DNA of 13,716 bases from CAHJXF01 sp038254545. Lineage in GTDB: Bacteria > Pseudomonadota > Gammaproteobacteria > Burkholderiales > Burkholderiaceae_D. A program made the translations under genes and the position numbers. Positions 1 to 6,129 of the stretch are shown piece after piece. The DNA is taken from contig JBBSGB010000064.1 in the NCBI GenBank assembly GCA_038254545.1, forward strand, positions 1 to 13,716, read 5' to 3'. The notes under the pieces are model-generated. The model did no database searches and was not told the origin of the DNA. It saw only the letters and a program-made list of their open reading frames with translations. Positions within the stretch are counted from its first letter, which is position 1. Each line of letters starts with the position of its first letter.

Positions 1-77
1 TGGTGCGCCCGGCAGGATTTGAACCCACGACCCCTTGGTTCGTAGCCAAGTACTCTATCCAACTGAGCTACGGGCGC
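1..77 (-). tRNA. tRNA-Arg (anticodon ACG)
   Basis: Read on the minus strand this is a complete 77-nt tRNA with an encoded CCA end (positions 3-1). The 7-bp acceptor stem pairs GCGCCCG (77-71) with CGGGCGC. The anticodon arm has CTTGG/CCAAG around the loop CTACGAA, giving anticodon ACG, whose first base is normally edited to inosine so that it reads CGU, CGC and CGA arginine codons. The D-arm (GCTCAGTTGGATAGAGT) and T-arm (GGTTCAAATCC) are canonical, and the layout matches the E. coli tRNA-Arg(ACG) pattern. Its 3' end lies at the window edge, so any element integrated at this tRNA would be left of position 1 and is not visible here. Confidence 0.97.
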
Positions 78-89
78 AGCGGGCGGCAT

Positions 90-98
90 GTTATCACA
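90..98 (-). promoter_or_regulatory. Extended -10 promoter element of the tRNA-Arg gene
   Basis: On the minus strand this reads TGTGATAAC, a TGn extended -10 followed by GATAAC (4 of 6 to TATAAT), ending 12 bases before the mature tRNA 5' end. I see no good -35 at the usual distance, which the TGn extension could offset. The bases between the -10 and the tRNA are GC-rich (ATGCCGCCCGCT), as in discriminators of stable-RNA promoters under stringent control. This is inference from sequence only. Confidence 0.4.
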
Positions 99-184
99 GA
101 GGACCCCCGATTTCGCATCATCGGCCCTGCTGCGCTATCGATACGATCGGGACGATTTCCCTACCAGAAAAAACCGGAACTCTC

Positions 185-1312
185 ATGAAGATTCGCGCCG
201 CCGTACTCGATCGCATGGGTGTGTCGCCGCCGTATGCGACCTCACTTCCGCTTGCGATCCGCACCATAGATCTCGACCCTCCCGGGCCCGGCGAAGTACT
301 GATCCGGATCGCAGCTGCCGGACTGTGTCACTCGGATCTGTCGGTGATCAACGGCGACCGGCCGCGGCCGATGCCGATGGCGCTCGGGCACGAGGCGTCG
401 GCCATCGTCGAAGAAGTGGGCGAGGGCGTGAAGGATCTGCGCCAGGGCGATCACGTCGTGGTGGTGTTCGTGCCCAGTTGCGGCCACTGCGCACCATGTG
501 CCGAGGGTCGGCCGGCGCTATGCGAGCCGGGCGCGGCGGCCAATGGCGCGGGCACCTTGCTGTCTGGTGCGCGGCGTCTGCATCACGACGGCTCCGAGCT
601 TCACCACCATCTGGGCTGCTCGGTCTTCGCCGAATACGCCGTCGTGTCGCGCCGCTCGCTGGTGAAGATCGATGCATCGATCCCGCTGGACGAAGCCGCA
701 CTGTTCGGCTGCGCCATGCTGACCGGTGTAGGCGCGGTGGTCAACACTGCACAGATGCGTGCGGGTTCCTCGGCGGCGATCATCGGACTGGGCGGGGTCG
801 GGCTCGCCGCATTGCTCGGCGCGCGTGCGGCGGGCGCGGCCACGATCATCGCGGTCGATCTATCGCCGACCAAGCTCGAAGAGGCTCGTGCGCTGGGGGC
901 GACGCATACGATCGCTGCGGGCAACGCCAGCGCGAAAGACGAGATTAGAGAGATCACCAAAGGCGGCGTCGAGTACGCGTTCGAGTTCGCAGGCGCCACC
1001 CGCGCGCTCGAACTCGCTTACGCGATCACGCGCCGCGGCGGCATGACCGTGACTGCCGGACTACCGCCGTCCACCGCGACCTTCGGCATACCCGCGGTGA
1101 GTCTCGTCGCCGAAGAACGTACCTTGAAGGGAAGCTACATCGGTACCTGCGTACCATCGCGCGACATTCCGCGCTACATGGATCTATATATGCAGGGGCG
1201 GCTCCCGGTCGATCGCCTGCTGAGCGGTCGGCTCGCGCTCGACGATATCAATCACGGTTTCGATCTGTTGCACGAAGGCAAGGCCGTGCGTCAGGTGGTG
1301 GTGTTCTCGTGA
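185..1312 (+). CDS. Zinc-dependent alcohol dehydrogenase (medium-chain MDR family)
   Basis: This 375-residue enzyme probably oxidises an alcohol to an aldehyde in the cytoplasm with NAD(P). The catalytic zinc ligands are visible as C48 (GLCHSD), H69-E70 (GHEAS) and C176 (FGCAMLTG). The structural zinc lobe has C99, C102, C105 and C113 in the usual CX2CX2CX7C spacing. The Rossmann motif GLGGVG lies at 201-206, and D225 at the end of the second strand (IIAVD) favours NAD over NADP. Length and layout match the class I/III alcohol dehydrogenase group, but the substrate cannot be told; an aryl or aliphatic alcohol is possible. The start at 185 gives a normal N-terminus with a weak GGAA nine bases upstream. 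The longer open frame to position 35 would run into the tRNA and is rejected. It appears to stand alone, 130 bases before the next gene. Confidence 0.93.
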   Translation: MKIRAAVLDRMGVSPPYATSLPLAIRTIDLDPPGPGEVLIRIAAAGLCHSDLSVINGDRPRPMPMALGHEASAIVEEVGEGVKDLRQGDHVVVVFVPSCGHCAPCAEGRPALCEPGAAANGAGTLLSGARRLHHDGSELHHHLGCSVFAEYAVVSRRSLVKIDASIPLDEAALFGCAMLTGVGAVVNTAQMRAGSSAAIIGLGGVGLAALLGARAAGAATIIAVDLSPTKLEEARALGATHTIAAGNASAKDEIREITKGGVEYAFEFAGATRALELAYAITRRGGMTVTAGLPPSTATFGIPAVSLVAEERTLKGSYIGTCVPSRDIPRYMDLYMQGRLPVDRLLSGRLALDDINHGFDLLHEGKAVRQVVVFS

Positions 1313-1347
1313 CGGGTCGCTCGTCCGAGTCCCCGATCGTCGATCGT

Positions 1348-1377
1348 CCGACAAACGCTCGCGCGGCTGCCTAATAG
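1348..1377 (+). promoter_or_regulatory. Weak candidate promoter for the DUF2383 gene
   Basis: CCGACA (1348-1353, 4 of 6 to TTGACA) is followed 18 bases later by TAATAG (1372-1377, 3 of 6 to TATAAT). The match is poor and a stress sigma factor could use a different element here, so this is only a candidate. Confidence 0.18.
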
Positions 1378-1414
1378 AGTGCCTCGATGCGTCGCATACC
1401 CGGCCAGCCGCGCG
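1360..1414. repeat. 10-bp perfect inverted repeat in the DUF2383 leader
   Basis: CGCGCGGCTG (1360-1369) and CAGCCGCGCG (1405-1414) are exact reverse complements separated by 35 bases. A small inner hairpin, ATGC-GTC-GCAT, lies between them at 1387-1397. A transcript reading through from the alcohol dehydrogenase could fold this into a branched stem ending 18 bases before the AGGAGG ribosome binding site. No T-run follows, so it is not a standard terminator. Confidence 0.5.
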
Positions 1415-1442
1415 CGGGACGACACGTTTACAGGAGGCACGC

Positions 1443-1898
1443 ATGGACGACTCGGATGTGGTCGATGTACTGGACGACCTGATCGAAGTGAGCAAGGACG
1501 GCGAATACGGCTTCACGCAATGCGCGGAACACGCCAAGTCGCCGGACGTCAAGAGCACCTTGATGTCGCGCGCGCGCGATTGCGCGTCAGGCGCAGCCGA
1601 GCTGCAGCGTCTTGTGGGTACCCTTGGCGGTGACATCGAAGAGAGCGGCAGCGCGGCCGGTGCGATGCATCGTGGATGGGTGTCGGTCAAGAGCGCGCTG
1701 ACATCGAAGGACGACCTGGCGGTTCTGGAAGAGGCCGAGCGCGGTGAGGATTCGGCGTTGAAGAGCTATCGCAAGGCCGCCGCGAAAGATCTGCCGGCGG
1801 ACGTGAAGGCGATCGTGCAGAAGCAGCTGCAAGGCGCGCAAGCCAATCACGATCAGATCAAGGCGCTGCGCGATCGCGTCAAGGCGTCGGCCGCTTGA
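1443..1898 (+). CDS. DUF2383 / PA2169-family four-helix-bundle protein
   Basis: This 151-residue soluble protein belongs, by my reading, to the PA2169/DUF2383 family, a ferritin-like four-helix-bundle group of unknown biochemical role. Four amphipathic helices can be read at about 2-31, 35-62, 70-113 and 119-150. Acidic and histidine residues sit where ferritin-like proteins bind metal: E21, E29-H30, E54, E100, E102 and H136. Whether a di-metal site forms is not shown. There is no signal peptide or membrane segment. The start is well supported by AGGAGG at 1432-1437, five bases before ATG. The gene stands between an inverted repeat upstream and a strong terminator downstream, so it is probably a single transcription unit. 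Family members are often linked to general stress responses, which is background knowledge and not visible here. Confidence 0.85.
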   Translation: MDDSDVVDVLDDLIEVSKDGEYGFTQCAEHAKSPDVKSTLMSRARDCASGAAELQRLVGTLGGDIEESGSAAGAMHRGWVSVKSALTSKDDLAVLEEAERGEDSALKSYRKAAAKDLPADVKAIVQKQLQGAQANHDQIKALRDRVKASAA

Positions 1899-1958
1899 TC
1901 GCGTTCGGTTGAAGGGATCGCGCGGCCGAATCTGGTCGCCCGTATGGTCATGCTGGTG

Positions 1959-1989
1959 ACGGCGCCCTGGTGGCGCCGTTTTTCTTTTT
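1959..1989 (+). terminator. Rho-independent terminator after the DUF2383 gene
   Basis: An 8-bp perfect stem, ACGGCGCC (1959-1966) with GGCGCCGT (1972-1979), has a 5-base loop CTGGT and runs into TTTTTCTTTTT (1979-1989). It lies 60 bases after the stop codon and separates this gene from the lyase/CoA-transferase operon. Confidence 0.93.
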
Positions 1990-2029
1990 GGCGACTGGCG
2001 TCCGCCCTGCACGCCGCAGCTCTTCGCGG

Positions 2030-2035
2030 TTTAAT
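2030..2035 (+). promoter_or_regulatory. Candidate -10 box of the lyase/CoA-transferase operon
   Basis: TTTAAT matches TATAAT at 5 of 6 bases in an otherwise GC-rich leader, just after the upstream terminator and 63 bases before the lyase start. No convincing -35 is seen 16-18 bases upstream, so an activator may be needed if this is the promoter. Confidence 0.3.
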
Positions 2036-2098
2036 GCGGGCTTGCGTCGCGAGTCCTGTTTCCGGATTCACGCGGCCGCATGGATCGAGGAGTTGCTC

Positions 2099-3058
2099 AT
2101 GACATCGAACACCATTCCTACCCGCGTCACGATTCGTGAAGTCGGTCCGCGCGACGGTCTGCAGAGTATCGCGCGCGTGATGCCCACCGCCGCCAAGAAG
2201 CGATGGATCCAGGACGCCTACGACGCCGGGCTGCGCGAGATCGAGGTCGGATCGTTCGTGCCGCCCCGGTTGCTGCCGCAGATGGCCGACTCGGCCGAAG
2301 TCGTGGCCTTCGCAACGACGCTGGCGGGGCTGAACGTGGTCGCGCTCGTTCCCAATCTGATGGGCGCGCAACGCGCGCTGGACGCGGGCGCTCATCAACT
2401 GGTCATGCCGATTTCGGCAAGCGTCGCGCACAGCCGCGCGAACGTGCGCAAGGTGCCCGAAGAGATGATCGACGAGCTCGGCCGCATCACACGCGAGCGC
2501 GATGTACGCGGGCTGGACGTCATCATCGAAGGCGCGATCAGCACCGCCTTCGGTTGCGGCATCCAGGGGAAGGTCGAGCACGACGACGTGCTGCGCCTGA
2601 TCGGCCTCGCGCTCGATGCGGGTGCGGACGTCATCAGCCTCGCGGACACGGTGGGCTATGCCGATCCCGCGGCGGTACGCAAGCTCTTCACAGCGGCACG
2701 GAGCGTCGCCGGCGACCGACTCTACGGCGGTCATTTCCACGACACGCGCGGCCTCGCGCTCGCCAACGTGGTTGCAGCGATGGACTGCGGCATCGCGCAC
2801 TTCGATTCGTCGCTGGCCGGCATCGGCGGCTGCCCGTTCGCGCCGGGCGCGAGCGGCAATGTCGCGACCGAAGACCTGGTCTACATGTTGGAAAGCATGG
2901 GCATCGCCACCGGCATCGATCTCGATCGCCTGTTCGAAGTGCGCCGCTCGGTGGCGCGCGACCTCGAAGGCGAGGAATTGCACGGCGCGATCTTCAAGGC
3001 GGGCTTGCCGAAAACCATGTTGCCTGCAACCGCGGCCGAAGCGATGGTCCACCAGTGA
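2099..3058 (+). CDS. HMG-CoA lyase-like acyl-CoA lyase
   Basis: This is a 319-residue TIM-barrel enzyme of the HMG-CoA lyase/DRE-TIM metallolyase family, which splits 3-hydroxy-3-methylglutaryl-CoA into acetyl-CoA and acetoacetate or cleaves a related acyl-CoA. Visible catalytic features are R18-D19 in EVGPRDGLQ, E49, the metal-binding H212 and H214 in GGHFHDT, the active-site loop cysteine C245 in GGCPFAPGASGN, and N254. Several pocket positions differ from classical HMG-CoA lyases as I remember them: IEVGSF replaces IEVTSF (48-53), SASVAHSRANVR replaces SASE...NIN (106-117), and FGCGIQG replaces a CPYEG-type motif (151-157). The true substrate may therefore be another tertiary hydroxyacyl-CoA. 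The start is supported by GAGGAG at 2087-2092, six bases before ATG. The stop overlaps the next gene's start by one base, indicating translational coupling. Confidence 0.9.
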   Translation: MTSNTIPTRVTIREVGPRDGLQSIARVMPTAAKKRWIQDAYDAGLREIEVGSFVPPRLLPQMADSAEVVAFATTLAGLNVVALVPNLMGAQRALDAGAHQLVMPISASVAHSRANVRKVPEEMIDELGRITRERDVRGLDVIIEGAISTAFGCGIQGKVEHDDVLRLIGLALDAGADVISLADTVGYADPAAVRKLFTAARSVAGDRLYGGHFHDTRGLALANVVAAMDCGIAHFDSSLAGIGGCPFAPGASGNVATEDLVYMLESMGIATGIDLDRLFEVRRSVARDLEGEELHGAIFKAGLPKTMLPATAAEAMVHQ

Positions 3059-4254
3059 TGGACGAGGGGATGAGCAACGCAGGCGCGGACAACGCAGCCG
3101 CGGACGAAGCAACCGGCCTTCCTCTTTCAGGCGTACGCGTCATCGAGTTCTCTCACATGGTGATGGGCCCGACCTGCGGGATGATCCTCGCCGATCTCGG
3201 CGCCGAAGTGATCAAGATCGAGCCGCCCGAAGGCGATCGAACCCGCAACCTCCCGGGCCTGGGCATCGGATTCTTTCGCAGCTTCAACCGCAACAAGAAG
3301 AGCGTGGTGCTCGACGTCGATCGCCCCGAAGGGCATGCGGCCGCGATCGAATTGATCGCGGCGTCCGACGTCGTGATCGAGAATTTTCGTCCCGGTCGCA
3401 TGGCGTCGCTGGCGCTCGACCATGCAAGCCTGCGCGACCGGTTTCCCTCGTTGATCTACGTCTCGCACAAGGGCTTTCTGCCCGGCCCCTACGAGCATCG
3501 CACCGCGCTCGACGAGGTGGTGCAGATGATGGGCGGGCTTGCCTACATGACCGGGCCGCCGGGTCGACCACTCCGCGCGGGCACGTCGGTCAACGACATC
3601 ATGGGCGGCCTGTTCGGTGCGCTTGGCGTGCTCGCGGCGCTGCAGGAGCGGCAGCGCACGAGTCGCGGCCAGGAGGTGCAGAGCGCGTTGTTCGAGAACT
3701 GCGTGTTCCTCAACGCGCAGCACATGCAGCAGTTCGCGATGACGGGTGAGCCGCCGCCACCGATGCCGGCGCGCGTGTCGTCATGGGGTGTGTACGACAT
3801 CTTCACGCTTGCCAACGACGAGCAACTGTTCGTCGCCGCGGTCAGCGATAGGCAATGGCAACTGCTTTGCAAGGTCCTCGATGCCCCCGAGCTCGCAGCC
3901 GATCCTGCTCTGGCAACCAATTCGTTGCGTGTCGCCGCGCGCGCAACCATGTTGCCTCGCCTGCGCGCGCTGCTCGTGCAACATGACATCGCGACACTCG
4001 AGTCGCAACTCGAAGCCGCGGCGCTTCCCTACGCGCGCATCGTGCGGCCCGACGAATTGTTCGACGATCCGCATCTGAGAGAGAGCGGCGGTCTCGCGGC
4101 GATGCAAACCGACGACGGGACGATGACCGAAATCCCGTTGCTGCCGCTTCTTCTGGGCGGCCGGCGCCTGAAGGTGCGGCGTCCGCTGCCGAAGGTGGGC
4201 GAGCATAGCGAGGAGGTGTTCCGTGCCCTGCGCGCCGCAAGCAGGGAGACGTGA
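3058..4254 (+). CDS. Class III CoA-transferase (CaiB/BaiF family)
   Basis: This 398-residue protein moves CoA between carboxylic acids through an aspartyl-CoA intermediate. Family marks include the N-terminal LPLSGVRVIEFSHMVMGP segment (21-38), LADLGAEVIKIEPPEGD (44-60), the NRNKKSVVLD stretch (77-86), VVIENFRPG (105-113) and the expected catalytic D152 in ALDEVVQMMGG. Length is normal for the family. ATG at 3058 overlaps the lyase stop (TGATG), so translation is probably coupled. An alternative ATG at 3070 would remove only four residues. Next to an HMG-CoA lyase-like enzyme, a plausible role is to activate the lyase's substrate, as the mammalian relative SUGCT does for glutarate and hydroxymethylglutarate with succinyl-CoA as donor. 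That role is inferred. The open frame continues upstream through the lyase gene, but this is a GC-rich shadow and not a fusion. Confidence 0.92.
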   Translation: MDEGMSNAGADNAAADEATGLPLSGVRVIEFSHMVMGPTCGMILADLGAEVIKIEPPEGDRTRNLPGLGIGFFRSFNRNKKSVVLDVDRPEGHAAAIELIAASDVVIENFRPGRMASLALDHASLRDRFPSLIYVSHKGFLPGPYEHRTALDEVVQMMGGLAYMTGPPGRPLRAGTSVNDIMGGLFGALGVLAALQERQRTSRGQEVQSALFENCVFLNAQHMQQFAMTGEPPPPMPARVSSWGVYDIFTLANDEQLFVAAVSDRQWQLLCKVLDAPELAADPALATNSLRVAARATMLPRLRALLVQHDIATLESQLEAAALPYARIVRPDELFDDPHLRESGGLAAMQTDDGTMTEIPLLPLLLGGRRLKVRRPLPKVGEHSEEVFRALRAASRET

Positions 4255-4304
4255 GTAGGGGCTCGGAGTCGACGGCGAGGATTTCGAACGCGACGGCGCC
4301 CTCC

Positions 4305-4333
4305 TTACCTTTACGATCGGAGCTGGCTATTAT
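4305..4333 (+). promoter_or_regulatory. Candidate promoter of the PhyH / CDP-alcohol operon
   Basis: TATTAT (4328-4333, 5 of 6 to the -10 consensus) follows TTACCT (4305-4310, 3 of 6 to TTGACA) with a 17-base spacer. It stands out in GC-rich sequence. Transcription would begin at about 4340-4342, on the ATG at 4342, suggesting a leaderless message. Confidence 0.45.
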
Positions 4334-4341
4334 TCGCAAGC

Positions 4342-5268
4342 ATGTTGAACGTGGGCCACGCAAACCAAGCCGATCCCGCAGTATTGGTTCGAGGCAGAAC
4401 ACCTCACACGACACGACCAGGAATGCCCGCGCCCTATCCCGATCGACCGATGCCTATTCATCCGATTTCGCGCCCTCCTCAAGCAGACGCCGCGGAAAAT
4501 GAGCCGGTGGCACAAGAGCTCGACGCGACGGCGACCGATCATTTCGCCCGCTTCGGATGGGCCGCCGTGCCTCGCTTCTTTTCCGAATCGGAGATGGAAG
4601 ACATCTTGCGCTGGACCGATGAAGTGGCGAGGTCTCCTGAGCAGGCCGGCGCGCAGATGCTTTACCGGGAAAAGAGCGCGCTCAATACAGCGTCGAATGT
4701 CATCCAGCGGATCGAGAACTTCTGTCCTCATCATGAGGCGTTCGACCAATTGATTCGTCGCGGACGGTTGCAACGCGCCGTCGGACAACTGCTCGGCGGC
4801 CTTCCCGTCCTGTTCAAGGACAAGATCAACTTCAAGATGCCCGGCGGGGCCGGCTTCGAGCTGCATCAGGATCAGCAGGCGGGCTGGTCCGCCTACGCGC
4901 CGCTGTTCGTCACCGCAATGGTTTCGATCGATCCGGCCACCGTCGATAACGGCTGTCTTGAATTGGCGGCGATGCCGCGCCAGACGGGGCTCATCGGGAG
5001 CGAGTGGGCGCCGCTGACCGTCGACGAGATCGGGAAGGCGACCCTGACGCCGGTGTCGACACGGCCCGGCGATGCCCTGTTCTTCGACAGCTTCGTACCC
5101 CACGCGTCGAAGCCGAACTTGACGCGACAGGCGCGCCGCGTCCTCTATGTCACGTTCAATCACGCGGCCGTAGGCGATCATCGCGCGAAGTATTACGCCG
5201 ACAAGCGCGCGAACTTCCCTCCCGATATTGAACGATCGCCCGGCGTCGAATACCGGTTCCGTGTCTAG
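4342..5268 (+). CDS. PhyH-family Fe(II)/2-oxoglutarate-dependent dioxygenase
   Basis: This is a phytanoyl-CoA dioxygenase-family oxygenase that should use Fe(II), 2-oxoglutarate and O2 to hydroxylate a small substrate. The iron triad reads as H175, D177 (FELHQDQQ) and H254 (FVPHASKPN), and R265 or R266 is placed to bind 2-oxoglutarate. The conserved fold starts near residue 66 (DHFARFGWAAVPRFF). The segment LFKDKINFKMPGGAGFELHQD region (157-177) recalls, from memory, phosphonate hydroxylases such as PhnY, but other PhyH substrates are possible. The start is uncertain: residues 1-60 are proline-rich and outside the domain, and no ATG has a good ribosome binding site. ATG at 4342 fits the nearby -10 box. 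ATG at 4450 would give 272 residues, nearer the usual family length. The next gene begins three bases after the stop, so the two are almost certainly co-transcribed. Confidence 0.85.
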   Translation: MLNVGHANQADPAVLVRGRTPHTTRPGMPAPYPDRPMPIHPISRPPQADAAENEPVAQELDATATDHFARFGWAAVPRFFSESEMEDILRWTDEVARSPEQAGAQMLYREKSALNTASNVIQRIENFCPHHEAFDQLIRRGRLQRAVGQLLGGLPVLFKDKINFKMPGGAGFELHQDQQAGWSAYAPLFVTAMVSIDPATVDNGCLELAAMPRQTGLIGSEWAPLTVDEIGKATLTPVSTRPGDALFFDSFVPHASKPNLTRQARRVLYVTFNHAAVGDHRAKYYADKRANFPPDIERSPGVEYRFRV

Positions 5269-5271
5269 GCG

Positions 5272-5976
5272 ATGCGGACCGTTGGAGGAGGCGCCGACAT
5301 CGGGCCGCTCGACGACGTGTCGGCAAACCAGACGTACGTGCATGCGGTAGCGCGATGGTTCGTGCGGCCCCTCGTCGGAACGTGGGTCAGGCCGAATCAT
5401 CTGACCTGGTTGCGCATGTTCATTGGTCTTGCGGCTGCGGGCCTGCTCGTTCTCGGGAGCGCGCAGGGCGACCTGTGGTCGGGCATCTGCTGGACGATTG
5501 CGTGCTTCCTCGATCGCGCCGATGGCGAACTCGCGCGCGTCGGTGATCTTCGAAGCGAAAGCGGCAAGCGGCTCGACTACTACGCCGACGTCGTCCTCGA
5601 TGCGGCCTGGTTCGCCGGCGCCGGCATCGGACTGCGGCATGGATCGCTCGGTATGATCGCGCCGGCGCTAGGCTTGCTCTGTTGCGCCTCGATGGTCCTC
5701 GTGCAGTGGTCCGGCGAAATGTACGAGCGCCTGAGTGGTCCCGGAGTCAAGGTGTGGGCGGGCGTGCGCCGCTTTCATCCCGACGACGCCTTGTTCCTTC
5801 TCGCCGCCTTGACGTGGCTGCATGTCCTGGAGCCAGTGCTGCTCGGGAGCAGCGTCGTGGTGCCGGTCGTGGGGATCGCGACGTATTTCCGCTATCGCGC
5901 GTTACGCGCGCGGATGAAAGACGGGAGAAGCGGGCGCGAGGGTGACATTGAACGTCGTGACCGATCAGGGACCTGA
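5272..5976 (+). CDS. CDP-alcohol phosphatidyltransferase family membrane protein
   Basis: This 234-residue inner-membrane enzyme carries the complete CDP-alcohol phosphatidyltransferase signature D-x2-DG-x2-AR-x8-G-x3-D-x3-D: D81, D84, G85, A88, R89, G98, D102 and D106. The aspartates bind divalent metal and catalyse replacement of CMP on a CDP-linked donor by an alcohol acceptor, making a phosphodiester (or phosphonate ester) bond. The cytoplasmic entry motif RPNHLTWLR is at 40-48. Hydrophobic segments follow at about 49-63, 68-80, 108-120, 124-146, 173-191 and 193-206, and a charged tail (207-234) ends the protein. The substrate pair cannot be read from sequence. There is no Shine-Dalgarno before ATG, and translation is probably coupled to the PhyH gene three bases upstream. 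Co-expression with an oxygenase suggests a hydroxylated head group or acceptor; this is inference. Confidence 0.9.
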   Translation: MRTVGGGADIGPLDDVSANQTYVHAVARWFVRPLVGTWVRPNHLTWLRMFIGLAAAGLLVLGSAQGDLWSGICWTIACFLDRADGELARVGDLRSESGKRLDYYADVVLDAAWFAGAGIGLRHGSLGMIAPALGLLCCASMVLVQWSGEMYERLSGPGVKVWAGVRRFHPDDALFLLAALTWLHVLEPVLLGSSVVVPVVGIATYFRYRALRARMKDGRSGREGDIERRDRSGT

Positions 5977-6004
5977 GACTTGTGACGAAGGAGGCATCAT
6001 TCGA

Positions 6005-6040
6005 ATGCTGCTCTTGGCCGAAGGCAGAAATTGCCAATGA
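6005..6040 (+). CDS. Possible 11-codon upstream reading frame
   Basis: A short frame encoding MLLLAEGRNCQ is preceded by a perfect AAGGAGG (5988-5994) with a 10-base gap. Its TGA stop (6038-6040) overlaps an ATG at 6037 (ATGA) that is in frame with the indolepyruvate oxidoreductase. It has no aromatic residues, so a classical aromatic attenuator is unlikely. It may be a translated leader that couples ribosomes to the downstream gene, or chance. Confidence 0.25.
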   Translation: MLLLAEGRNCQ

Positions 6041-6129
6041 AAGCATCCGACCCCCTGCGGGATTCAAACTCAGGCACTACCGAGGCGCGAGGCACAATAC
6101 CGGCATCACGCTTCAATGAAGGATCAGCG

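Noticed and set aside
1..77. The tRNA-Arg as an integration site for a genomic island covering this window.
   Set aside because: The tRNA 3' end points out of the window to the left. The genes in the window lie on its 5' side, and no integrase or repeated tRNA end is seen.
1853..3112. A 419-codon antisense open frame opposite the lyase gene.
   Set aside because: Its product is rich in arginine, histidine and alanine with no recognisable domain, as expected for the complement of GC-rich codons. The sense protein has clear catalytic motifs.
2203..4254. A 683-codon open frame that would fuse sequence overlapping the lyase to the CoA-transferase.
   Set aside because: The upstream 285 codons are arginine-rich shadow sequence of the lyase gene in another frame. 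The transferase domain begins right after the ATG at 3058.
4330..5640. A 436-codon antisense frame across the PhyH and CDP-alcohol genes.
   Set aside because: No domain can be recognised, and both sense proteins keep complete active-site signatures.
4342..5976. A complete phosphonate biosynthesis cluster.
   Set aside because: No PEP mutase, phosphonopyruvate decarboxylase or nucleotidyltransferase gene is present nearby; only a resemblance of the oxygenase supports the idea, so it stays a hypothesis.
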